The notes under the pieces: generated by a model
Seen by the model: the letters and a program-made list of their open reading frames with translations, nothing else
Told to the model about the DNA's origin: nothing
The model's database searches: none
Shown: positions 7,358-13,630 of the stretch, one piece after another
Position numbering within the stretch: the stretch's first letter is position 1
How the letters are laid out: each line of letters opens with the position of its first letter
Origin: an uncultured Actinomycetes bacterium
GTDB lineage: Bacteria; Actinomycetota; Actinomycetes; Nanopelagicales; Nanopelagicaceae
Length of the DNA: 13,630 nucleotides
Direction: 5' to 3'
NCBI GenBank assembly: GCA_903892335.1
Contig: CAITID010000125.1
Coordinates: 1 to 13,630, forward strand
Program-made: the position numbers and the translations under genes

Positions 7358-8581
7358 CTAGTTAACCTGAAGTAATCCAAAACTCGTGCCCGAATCGGTG
7401 ATTACTACCGTTCCCATTTGATTATTTGTAGCGATTGCTACTGGCGTACCCGTGAAAGAGGTGGCTGAAATAACTTCACCCTTTTTGCCTAGTTGCAACA
7501 AAACTGGCGTTGGAGTCTTTGGTTTCCAGGTTGGAATGCCAGAGATAACCCCCGCTGAAATAAAAGTAGCCCAAGAGTTTGTACCACTTGCAACCAATGC
7601 GGTGGACTTTGCTAAATAACGCGAGTTCCAACTTGGCTTACCTAATGCGGAAAATTTAGTTACCGCTGCTTCACTCTTATTTGAGTATTTAACAATTCCG
7701 CCCTGTAGTAATCCAGCACCGATTGATTCCCAACTGCGGGTTGTACTTTTCAACACTGCTCGCGCAACAACTTGTAGTGTGCCAGTTGCCGAGATTTTCA
7801 ATGTAATCGCATCACCTTTTGTAACTGCTTTAGATTTTAAAAGCAGGTCACCACTTCGGCCAACTACAGTAAAGCTGCCATCTGAATTACTAATTGCATT
7901 TGTGAGTTCTGTTGATTTACTGCCATATCTAATGATTGGTTTAAACAAACCGTCTTTAGTAAATGATGTGTGAAAGCCTCGAACTGTTGATTTCTCGTAG
8001 ATATCCCCAAAAATTGTTAAACCACTCTTCGTAATTAGCACCTCTTGTGGTGAAATAACACCAGCGGTTTGCGTCTCATATGAGTTAATTAGTTGACCCG
8101 CGCTACTAATCTGCCAAAGATTTAACTTAGTTAATTGGGGATTTACTGGGTTGGCAGGTGTTAAAACCACATTATCTGGGTTAAGTAATTTTGATGGAGC
8201 CGGAGTTGGTGTTGTTGTATTTAAAACAGATGATGCACCAACTACCCAAATACTGCCATCTACATCTAGTGCAGCAGCTGTGGCGATTTCATTAGCTGGC
8301 GTACCTAATCTGGTGCCAGAAATTAAAACACCAGTATTTGAATAGGCAGATACAAAAGCATCACTTGTGCCGCCTAGATTTCCACTAATCCAACTAGAAC
8401 TAGCGGCTTCGGTTGTGCCAATTAAAACAATTGAGTTGGCAGTTAAAAGCAGATCACTAACTTGTTCGTTGCCAGAGTAGGCGATTTCAACAATTGGCTT
8501 TATTGCTGAAATAGTGGCGGCATTAACTGGAGGTGTTGTTAGAAAAAGAAGTGCGAAAATTATGGATAACTTTAATTTCAA
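7358..8581 (-). CDS. Secreted propeller-like protein of unknown function
   Basis: The 407-residue protein starts at TTG, whose bases overlap the proC stop codon (TTGA). A Shine-Dalgarno AGGAG sits 5 nt upstream within proC, which decides this start. A Sec signal peptide is clear: MKLKLSIIFALLFLTTPPVNA with cleavage near residue 21. The mature part consists of repeated beta-rich units built on patterns such as DAFVSAYSNTGVL, ALDVDGSIWVVGAS and TKSGLTIFGDIYEKS, reminiscent of SBBP-type or WD-like propeller blades. One Pro/Thr-rich linker (TTTPTPAPSK) interrupts them. There is no catalytic motif, no cysteine and no C-terminal anchor. It is probably an extracellular or wall-associated binding protein; no specific function can be assigned. 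It lies between proC and the bS22 gene, so it is likely co-expressed with housekeeping genes. Confidence 0.8.
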   Translation of the reverse strand: MKLKLSIIFALLFLTTPPVNAATISAIKPIVEIAYSGNEQVSDLLLTANSIVLIGTTEAASSSWISGNLGGTSDAFVSAYSNTGVLISGTRLGTPANEIATAAALDVDGSIWVVGASSVLNTTTPTPAPSKLLNPDNVVLTPANPVNPQLTKLNLWQISSAGQLINSYETQTAGVISPQEVLITKSGLTIFGDIYEKSTVRGFHTSFTKDGLFKPIIRYGSKSTELTNAISNSDGSFTVVGRSGDLLLKSKAVTKGDAITLKISATGTLQVVARAVLKSTTRSWESIGAGLLQGGIVKYSNKSEAAVTKFSALGKPSWNSRYLAKSTALVASGTNSWATFISAGVISGIPTWKPKTPTPVLLQLGKKGEVISATSFTGTPVAIATNNQMGTVVITDSGTSFGLLQVN

Positions 8582-9414
8582 GCTAACTCCTGGGCACGTT
8601 TTTTCGCAGCGCTCATTGCATTATTTATTATTTGGGAAAGATTAGCTTTCTCAAACTCGTTTATTGCCGCCGCCGTTGTGCCATTTGGGCTAGTAACATT
8701 TTTGCGCAGAGTCGCTGCATCTAAACCAGTTTGCTCTAGCATCGCAGCGGAGCCGGTGATTGTGCCAATGGCTAACTTGGTTGCAATCTCTTCAGATAAA
8801 CCGAGTGCAACACCACTTTTGATCATCTCTTCAACAAAGAAAAAGACATAAGCCGGGCCGGATCCACTTAAAGCAGTAACAGCGTCTTGCTGTGATTCAG
8901 CAACTTGCACTACTAATCCACTTGCAGAAAGTAATTTTGTCGCCGTTGCTAAATCATTAGCACTTGCATATTTACCCGATGAAATCGCACAAACTCCCTT
9001 ACCGACTTGGGCTGGTGTGTTTGGCATGATTCGAATTACTGGGTTAGCTTTCCCAATACCCGCTTCAATAAAGGCGGTTGTTTTACCAGCTGCAATAGAA
9101 AGTAGCAGAGTTTTTTCTGGTAGAGATTTACTTAACTGAGATAACAAATCGCCTAGATCTTGTGGCTTTACCGCTAAAAATATTAAATCACATCCGGATG
9201 CGATTTCAGCAATGCTTTTTTCAGATACACCCAATGTGCGATGGAGCTCTTGGGATTTTTCCGCTATCTTCTCAGAGATACAGATTTGGTTGGCATTAAT
9301 TCCGATACTTAGCAGGCTTTTGATTAAGGCTGTGCCCATAACACCAGCACCGATAAAGCCGATACAACCATCAAATGAATTACTTGTATTCATCTGTGTC
9401 ATATTGATTGCCAT
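8578..9414 (-). CDS. proC: Pyrroline-5-carboxylate reductase
   Basis: This 278-residue cytoplasmic enzyme catalyses the last step of proline synthesis, NAD(P)H-dependent reduction of pyrroline-5-carboxylate to L-proline. A Rossmann dinucleotide-binding motif is present at GFIGAGVMG (19-27). AVKPQ (81-85) and RIMPNTPAQVGKG (128-140) are family hallmarks, and the C-terminal dimerisation region holds ALSGSGPAYVFFFVEEM (181-197) and the P5CR signature around VTSPNGTTAAA (240-250). Length is normal. Three in-frame ATGs (9414, 9402, 9393) are possible. The first is chosen because a TAGGCT hexamer ends 6 nt upstream of it, as for a leaderless transcript. The gene is first in the minus-strand series that ends with bS22. 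Confidence 0.95.
   Translation of the reverse strand: MAINMTQMNTSNSFDGCIGFIGAGVMGTALIKSLLSIGINANQICISEKIAEKSQELHRTLGVSEKSIAEIASGCDLIFLAVKPQDLGDLLSQLSKSLPEKTLLLSIAAGKTTAFIEAGIGKANPVIRIMPNTPAQVGKGVCAISSGKYASANDLATATKLLSASGLVVQVAESQQDAVTALSGSGPAYVFFFVEEMIKSGVALGLSEEIATKLAIGTITGSAAMLEQTGLDAATLRKNVTSPNGTTAAAINEFEKANLSQIINNAMSAAKKRAQELA
8587..8591 (-). promoter_or_regulatory. Shine-Dalgarno of the TTG-start secreted gene
   Basis: AGGAG on the minus strand, in the last codons of proC, lies 5 nt before the TTG at 8581. It supports the unusual start codon and coupled translation with proC. Confidence 0.7.
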
Positions 9415-9420
9415 TTGCTA

Positions 9421-9426
9421 AGCCTA
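9421..9426 (-). promoter_or_regulatory. Candidate -10 element for proC
   Basis: TAGGCT on the minus strand fits TANNNT and ends 6 nt before the first proC ATG, with no Shine-Dalgarno present. The 56-bp gap to the divergent gene must contain both promoters. Confidence 0.45.
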
Positions 9427-9456
9427 CCCAATTACTCTTAAAGCATCCTGAGGGCT

Positions 9457-9462
9457 TATCCT
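9457..9462 (+). promoter_or_regulatory. Candidate -10 element for the cysteine-rich gene
   Basis: TATCCT fits TANNNT and ends 8 nt before the ATG at 9471. This supports that start over one at 9408, which would lie inside proC on the other strand. Confidence 0.45.
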
Positions 9463-9470
9463 TATGCGCT

Positions 9471-10313
9471 ATGGCTACCAAAGAGATTAAATCTAAGTTA
9501 TCAAAAAATGAAGTAGCCCCGGGCTTTGCTCGTGATTGGTTAGAATTTAAAGATCCAGCAGATGCTGAAAACATTTATAAATGCGATTTAACCTGGCTGA
9601 CCTCATATTGGCAGTGCATTTACGGAGATGGTTGTTGCGGTATTGATGAAGGAAAGCCTGACGCTGGATGTTGCTCTGATGGTGCTTATTACTCAGATAA
9701 GGCTGATGAGGAGCGAACCTTAAAAGCAGCAAAGAAATTAACAAAAGATATGTGGCAATTTTATGATGAAGCTAGACCTGCTAAAAAAGGTGGCAAACTT
9801 CGAATCTCTGAGATTGGTTTAGATAAAGACCGAAAAACTAGAAAAGTTAAAGACTCTTGTATCTTTTTAAATCGAAAAGGTTTTGCAACTGGACCAGGGT
9901 GTGCTCTTCACGGTCTTGCAATTAAAGAAGGCGTTCACTTTGTAGAAACTAAACCAGATGTTTGTTGGCAACTTCCACTTCGCCGTACCTTTGAAAAACG
10001 CGAGATGGGCGATCTTGAAATGACTGTCACAGTAATTGGTGAGTACGAACGCTTGGCTTGGGGTGAAGGCGGAAATGATTTCAATTGGTACTGCACTAGT
10101 AACACTGAAGCTCACACTGGCAAGCTGCCGGTTTATGTCTCTAGCAAAAATGAGTTACTTGCAATGATGGGTGAGGCTGCTTACGCCGAACTTGCTAAAC
10201 ACTGTGATGCTCGCATGCAGGCGATTGCACTAACCGCCAAGCAACAAAAAAAGCGTGAATTACCATTATTTGTTATCCACCCAGCGAGTAAGGCTGTTCA
10301 AAAACAGCGATAG
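9471..10313 (+). CDS. Cysteine-rich protein, YkgJ/DUF3109-like metal or Fe-S binding
   Basis: This 280-residue soluble protein contains 11 cysteines. A first cluster lies at Cys38, Cys49, the pairs Cys55-Cys56 and Cys67-Cys68 (DLTWLTSYWQCIYGDGCCGI then AGCCSDG). A second set follows at Cys130 (DSCIFLNRKGF), Cys144 (GPGCALH), Cys165 (PDVCWQLP) and Cys208 (NWYCTSN), with Cys245 more distant. The spacing recalls the YkgJ / DUF3109 cysteine-cluster families annotated as zinc- or iron-chelating. From memory, closely similar proteins are conserved across actinobacteria without a known function. The start at 9471 is chosen over an ATG at 9408 because the latter overlaps proC and its extension looks non-coding, and because of the -10-like hexamer just upstream. 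radA follows after 26 nt on the same strand. No function can be stated beyond probable metal or Fe-S binding. Confidence 0.82.
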   Translation: MATKEIKSKLSKNEVAPGFARDWLEFKDPADAENIYKCDLTWLTSYWQCIYGDGCCGIDEGKPDAGCCSDGAYYSDKADEERTLKAAKKLTKDMWQFYDEARPAKKGGKLRISEIGLDKDRKTRKVKDSCIFLNRKGFATGPGCALHGLAIKEGVHFVETKPDVCWQLPLRRTFEKREMGDLEMTVTVIGEYERLAWGEGGNDFNWYCTSNTEAHTGKLPVYVSSKNELLAMMGEAAYAELAKHCDARMQAIALTAKQQKKRELPLFVIHPASKAVQKQR

Positions 10314-10327
10314 TCGGCGGTTGCCAT

Positions 10328-10333
10328 TAGATT
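10328..10333 (+). promoter_or_regulatory. Candidate -10 element for radA
   Basis: TAGATT fits TANNNT and ends 6 nt before the radA ATG, in the 26-nt gap after the cysteine-rich gene. It would allow leaderless radA transcription independent of the upstream gene. Confidence 0.4.
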
Positions 10334-10339
10334 TCCCTC

Positions 10340-11710
10340 ATGGCTAAAGCACCTGCAAAAGATCCATTCCGTTGTGTTGAATGTGGTTGGACTGCAACTA
10401 AATGGGTTGGCCGCTGCGGTGAATGCCAAGCATGGGGCACAGTCGAAGAGATGGCAGCACCTAAAAAACTTTCATTAGTTGCAGGACATGTAACAACTGC
10501 TGCAAAACCAATTGGTGATGTTGATTTAGCAAGTGCTAAAGCCCGCACCAGCGGTGTTGGTGAATTAGATCGTGTTCTTGGTGGCGGCCTAGTACCAGGA
10601 GCTGCAATTTTGCTAGCTGGTGAACCAGGTGTTGGTAAATCCACATTACTTTTAACTGTTGCAGCCGAGACTGCTAAACAAGGAATGCTTGCTCTTTATA
10701 TCTCTGGTGAAGAGTCTGCCTCGCAGGTTCGACTGCGCGCAGAGCGATTAAATGCAATAGATAAAAACTTATGGCTTGCCGCTGAATCAGATCTTGGCGC
10801 AGTCATCGCACACATCGACGCCGTTAAACCTGATCTAGTAATTATTGATTCCATTCAAACTATCTCAAGCTCTACCGTGGATGGCTCACCTGGTGGCGTT
10901 ACCCAGGTTCGAGAAATTGCTGCAGCCTTAATTCGGATTGCAAAGGAGCGCGCAATTACCCTAGTTCTAGTTGGCCATGTAACGAAAGATGGTTCAATTG
11001 CTGGCCCACGTTTGCTTGAGCACTTAGTAGATGTTGTTCTTAACTTTGAGGGCGAGCGCCACTCCAGACTTCGCTTAATCCGTGCAATTAAAAATCGCTT
11101 TGGTGCCTCCGATGAGGTTGGCTGCTTTGACTTAAATGATTCCGGAATTGTTGGACTTGCAGATCCAACTGGTTTATTTACATCTCGTCACACCGATCCA
11201 GTTCCCGGCACATGTGTAACTGTGGCACTTGAAGGACGCCGGGCATTACTAGCTGAGATTCAATCATTGGTAAGTGCTGGTAACTCTGATGGCCGCGATT
11301 GGGGAAATGCTCGCCGCGTAACCAGTGGATTAGATAACGCCCGCACATCCATGACACTTGCTGTCCTTGAACTTCGTGCTGGCATAAAGATTTCTGGCCG
11401 AGATGTTTATGTTGCAACAGTTGGCGGTATGAAAATTACTGAACCATCAGCAGATCTTGCAGTTGCATTATCTGTGGCCTCTGCTGCAAAAGGTTTAGCA
11501 CTTCCAGCAGATCTAGTTGCAATTGGTGAGGTTGGTTTAGCTGGTGAAATTAGAAAAGTAACTGGTGTTACGCAACGCGTTCAAGAGGCTGCGCGTCTTG
11601 GATTTAAGCGCGCAATTGTGCCAATGGGAAGTGATTTAAAGATAGCCGGGATGGAGATATTAGAAGCAGCGCGGTTGGAACAAGCGATTACTAAATTAAA
11701 GATTAACTAG
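10340..11710 (+). CDS. radA: DNA repair protein RadA (Sms)
   Basis: The 456-residue protein is the RecA-like, DnaB-type branch migration helicase that processes recombination intermediates with RecA. The N-terminal zinc finger has four cysteines (Cys12, Cys15, Cys26, Cys29; RCVECGW then GRCGECQAW). The ATPase core has Walker A GEPGVGKS (94-101), Walker B LVIIDS (166-171) and the RadA-specific KNRFG (251-255). The C-terminal third is the Lon-protease-like domain (GMKITEPSADLAVALSVASA, then GEVGLAGEIRKV), which lacks protease activity in the family. Length is typical. Its last 8 nt overlap the 3' end of the convergent secreted gene. In many actinobacteria disA follows radA, but here it does not. 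Confidence 0.97.
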   Translation: MAKAPAKDPFRCVECGWTATKWVGRCGECQAWGTVEEMAAPKKLSLVAGHVTTAAKPIGDVDLASAKARTSGVGELDRVLGGGLVPGAAILLAGEPGVGKSTLLLTVAAETAKQGMLALYISGEESASQVRLRAERLNAIDKNLWLAAESDLGAVIAHIDAVKPDLVIIDSIQTISSSTVDGSPGGVTQVREIAAALIRIAKERAITLVLVGHVTKDGSIAGPRLLEHLVDVVLNFEGERHSRLRLIRAIKNRFGASDEVGCFDLNDSGIVGLADPTGLFTSRHTDPVPGTCVTVALEGRRALLAEIQSLVSAGNSDGRDWGNARRVTSGLDNARTSMTLAVLELRAGIKISGRDVYVATVGGMKITEPSADLAVALSVASAAKGLALPADLVAIGEVGLAGEIRKVTGVTQRVQEAARLGFKRAIVPMGSDLKIAGMEILEAARLEQAITKLKIN

Positions 11711-13346
11711 ATTTTAGTTTATAACCTGCTGGGCACTTTGGTTTAGTTCCTGTGACCTTCTTTGTAACCTGGCCCTTCACACATGAGATTGAATACTTTT
11801 GATTCTTTGCTTGATTTAGCTTCACCTTAATTACGGGTGATGAGTAAGTGAATCCATTAGCTGATAGATAAAGCCATCCGTTTTTTTCATTTACCGTTGT
11901 AGTTATAGTTTGATTGCCACCACCAGAAGAAAGCACGCTGACAGTTGCCGAAATTGGCGCATTTGTAAATCCATACAGGCACCTTGCTCGATCAGAGCGT
12001 AAAACTAAATTGTATGATCCAATGTTTTCATTTCCGTTTTCATCCAGATGCGGAGATGCAACTTTGTAATCTAAAGTTTGCGTTTTTGTGTTGAAGGTTG
12101 GAGGGGCTGAAATATATACGCCGGCATTAGTTGACACGAACCCAAGCAATTCTTGATTACTAGAGAAGCATTTACCGACATTGTCCAGATTTGATTCATT
12201 ATTACTCAAGGTACGAAAAACCCACAGTGATTTACTTCCTGTTGATTTATCATTAATAGCTGGTAGCCAAAGCAAATACTCATCAAAGCTTTGCTGAGAG
12301 TAATTTTCAAATCCGCGAAGGAGTGCAACGCCTTCTCTTGTTCCAGAACCGTCATTGTATTGGTAGGCACCACCTACCCAGTTATTTCCAGTGTTTAGAT
12401 ATGCATTTAACGCTTCAGGTAATTCACTGTTCTTTTTCCATGCATAAATGACAGGTACTTTTACTGGACTAGCTTGAATACTAATTACCTTTGTTGATCC
12501 TGTATTTTTGATTGAGATCAGAGGATCTGTAATGCGACCGTGCATAAATGCGCTGACATTTATACTTGTGCGAATTTCAAGTCGATACTTTATGTTCTCT
12601 GGATGTGGCCAACCAATAGCACAGTCGCCTTCCCCACCACTTGAAAGACATTTACCTCCAGGTCCGTCCATATACCAAGAGTGCCCAAGTGCGTCAGCCT
12701 TGCCTGGTTTAATTTTAAATGGACCCTCAAAACGATTAGTAGCAATTGATGCAGGGAAAATTCCTCCAGTTAACTTCTCGGGATTCGTCTGCGCATTGTT
12801 GTAGTTATTCTTAGAAAACTTAATAAACAATAAAAACTTATCGCCGCCCTGATGGCTAATTCCATCAAAAGTCCACAATGAAGGCAGGCCTCCATCTGGA
12901 ATACCTAGTTTTGGATCCCCGGTGAATGTAAAATCCGATTTTTCAGGATAATTCTGGGTTTTCTTACCTATAACTTCTGTCCCGTCAGCTTTTATTGCCA
13001 CTACACCTTGAATACAGTTAATCTGATTAGAGGACGTGCATTCATCCAACAATGCGTGGTAAATAATCTCGTCAGCCTTGGAACAATTTGGATCACTGTA
13101 TGAGCGACAAACAAATGATTCAACTTGTTTAGCCTCCCGGGTACCAAAGTTATTCGAATTCATTCCTATTAACCCGGACTGTGCTGCCATAAAATAAAAA
13201 GTATCTTCATAGTAGATCCCGCTATATCCGCCCGTATTGCGGACTTCTGGACCACCAATTTCTAATTGCTCAATCAGAATTGGTTGTGCTTGAACAGAAT
13301 TTGTAAATGAAAGAACTAAAGCTAAAAATAGGATCTTTATTTTCAT
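11703..13346 (-). CDS. Secreted 547-residue protein with shared C-terminal module
   Basis: A Sec signal peptide is clear (MKIKILFLALVLSF, cut after SVQA near residue 20). The mature protein has ten cysteines (80, 88, 103, 111, 233, 242, 393, 456, 522, 538), an even number consistent with disulfides outside the cell, and many aromatic and Gly/Asn-rich beta segments. I recognise no enzyme motif in residues 21-450. Residues 451-545 match without gaps the C-terminus of the protein encoded directly upstream, and end in a Lys-rich tail with two cysteines (SCVKGQVTKKV, KPKCPAGYK). The start ATG overlaps the upstream stop (ATGA), so the pair is one coupled unit. The 3' end overlaps radA by 8 nt. It is probably a surface or extracellular protein; the body and the tail could have separate roles, binding and attachment, but this is conjecture. 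Confidence 0.82.
   Translation of the reverse strand: MKIKILFLALVLSFTNSVQAQPILIEQLEIGGPEVRNTGGYSGIYYEDTFYFMAAQSGLIGMNSNNFGTREAKQVESFVCRSYSDPNCSKADEIIYHALLDECTSSNQINCIQGVVAIKADGTEVIGKKTQNYPEKSDFTFTGDPKLGIPDGGLPSLWTFDGISHQGGDKFLLFIKFSKNNYNNAQTNPEKLTGGIFPASIATNRFEGPFKIKPGKADALGHSWYMDGPGGKCLSSGGEGDCAIGWPHPENIKYRLEIRTSINVSAFMHGRITDPLISIKNTGSTKVISIQASPVKVPVIYAWKKNSELPEALNAYLNTGNNWVGGAYQYNDGSGTREGVALLRGFENYSQQSFDEYLLWLPAINDKSTGSKSLWVFRTLSNNESNLDNVGKCFSSNQELLGFVSTNAGVYISAPPTFNTKTQTLDYKVASPHLDENGNENIGSYNLVLRSDRARCLYGFTNAPISATVSVLSSGGGNQTITTTVNEKNGWLYLSANGFTYSSPVIKVKLNQAKNQKYSISCVKGQVTKKVTGTKPKCPAGYKLKSS
11712..11996 (-). repeat. C-terminal module, copy 1 (95 codons)
   Basis: These 285 nt encode residues 451-545 of the 547-residue secreted protein and align codon for codon, with no gap, to 13346-13630. 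By hand count about 73 of 95 residues are identical, rising to about 55 of 60 over the final part from NEKNGWLYLS. DNA identity is also high, for example a shared run around the KNQKYS codons. Confidence 0.9.
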
Positions 13347-13630
13347 TTAATTTTAAATCCTGCTGGGCACTTTGGTTTCGTTCCCGTAACTTTCTTTGTA
13401 ACTTTGCCCTTCACGCATGAAATTGAATACTTTTGATTCTTTGCTTGACTTAGCTTTACTTTGATTAATGGTGATGAGTAAGTGAAACCATTCGCTGATA
13501 AATACAGCCATCCGTTTTTCTCGTTGATTACCGTGGTTGCAACTTTATTTTCCCCATTTGATCCAACGATTGAAATTGAGGCTTGGATTGGCGCGTTTGA
13601 AAAGCCATAAATGCATCGTGCAACTTCAGA
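13343..13630 (-). CDS. Paralogous secreted protein, C-terminal part only
   Basis: Only the last 95 codons and the TGA stop (13345-13343) of this gene lie in the window; its start is beyond the right edge. The visible protein starts SEVARCIYGFSNAP and ends KPKCPAGFKIK. It carries three cysteines at the same places as the last three of the downstream protein. The stop overlaps the ATG of that gene (ATGA), so the two paralogs are probably transcribed and translated together, this one first. From its match it should also be a secreted protein, but its signal peptide and N-terminal body cannot be seen and may differ. Confidence 0.85.
   Translation of the reverse strand, partial: SEVARCIYGFSNAPIQASISIVGSNGENKVATTVINEKNGWLYLSANGFTYSSPLIKVKLSQAKNQKYSISCVKGKVTKKVTGTKPKCPAGFKIK
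13346..13630 (-). repeat. C-terminal module, copy 2 (95 codons)
   Basis: This is the second copy of the 95-codon module, 1634 bp from the first and in the same orientation. It probably continues to the right of the window, so the true length of the repeat is unknown. Substitutions are mostly conservative (Ile/Leu/Val, Ser/Thr, Asp/Glu), which suggests selection on the protein rather than a very recent DNA duplication. Confidence 0.88.

Noticed and set aside
9419..9458. TAAGCC / GGCTTA inverted repeat in the proC divergent gap as an operator
   Set aside because: The arms are 6 bp, 28 bp apart, and coincide with the two promoter-like elements; chance similarity is as likely.
9408..9470. Upstream ATG for the cysteine-rich protein
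   Set aside because: The extension overlaps the proC start region and covers the promoter-like sequence; homology-like residues begin after 9471.
10327..10644. 105-residue open frame opposite the 5' part of radA
   Set aside because: It is antisense to the zinc finger and Walker A codons of RadA; its Pro/Ser/Thr-rich content is typical of shadow frames.
1..13630. tRNA, rRNA, riboswitch, CRISPR, transposase or integrase
   Set aside because: The gaps are all 56 bp or shorter and the genes are recognisable chromosomal or secreted-protein genes; nothing of these types was seen by eye.

Overview
The window looks like a piece of a small, gene-dense, fairly AT-rich actinobacterial chromosome. Freshwater acI / Nanopelagicales-type actinobacteria fit best. 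The phylum call rests on four things: a 32-residue Lys/Arg-rich ribosomal protein of the bS22 (AURKAIP1/COX24) type close downstream of proC; an XPB helicase paired with its actinobacterial helicase-associated partner; a Cys-rich conserved protein of actinobacterial type beside radA; and promoter-like hexamers 6-8 nt upstream of several ATGs, as expected for leaderless mRNAs. The lineage below phylum is inferred from AT content and compactness. Nearly every base is coding. The largest gap is 56 bp, and no tRNA, rRNA, CRISPR, IS element or phage gene was seen.

Region 1 (1-4268, + strand) is a DNA-repair helicase cluster. It holds the 3' part of a helicase-associated protein, an M20 zinc peptidase, and an XPB-type 3'-5' helicase joined to the peptidase gene by an ATGA overlap. 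The helicase and its partner carry the same recognisable domain. The partner ends in a WYL-like segment.

Region 2 (4265-4827, - strand) is a two-gene unit of an unknown 109-residue protein and a glutaredoxin-like protein, overlapping at ATGA. It is divergent from Region 3.

Region 3 (4862-7207, + strand) is a large secreted metzincin-like protease with a leishmanolysin-like spacing of zinc ligands, an Fn3 domain and a propeller-like repeat region. A perfect 10-bp hairpin inside its 3' end, followed by a T-rich run on the opposite strand, looks like the terminator of the next operon.

Region 4 (7221-9414, - strand) is proC, then a secreted propeller-like protein starting at a coupled TTG codon, then the bS22 gene with a strong Shine-Dalgarno. 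The proC-bS22 proximity is an actinobacterial arrangement; the secreted gene between them is the unusual part.

Region 5 (9471-11710, + strand) is an 11-cysteine protein of the metal/Fe-S cysteine-cluster type, then radA. The disA gene that often follows radA in actinobacteria is not there.

Region 6 (11703-13630, - strand) is two tandem secreted proteins joined by an ATGA overlap. They share a 95-residue C-terminal module (about 77% identical by hand count, no gaps) ending in a Lys-rich, two-cysteine tail. This is the best candidate here for something undescribed, possibly a surface-retention or sorting module, but that function is speculation.
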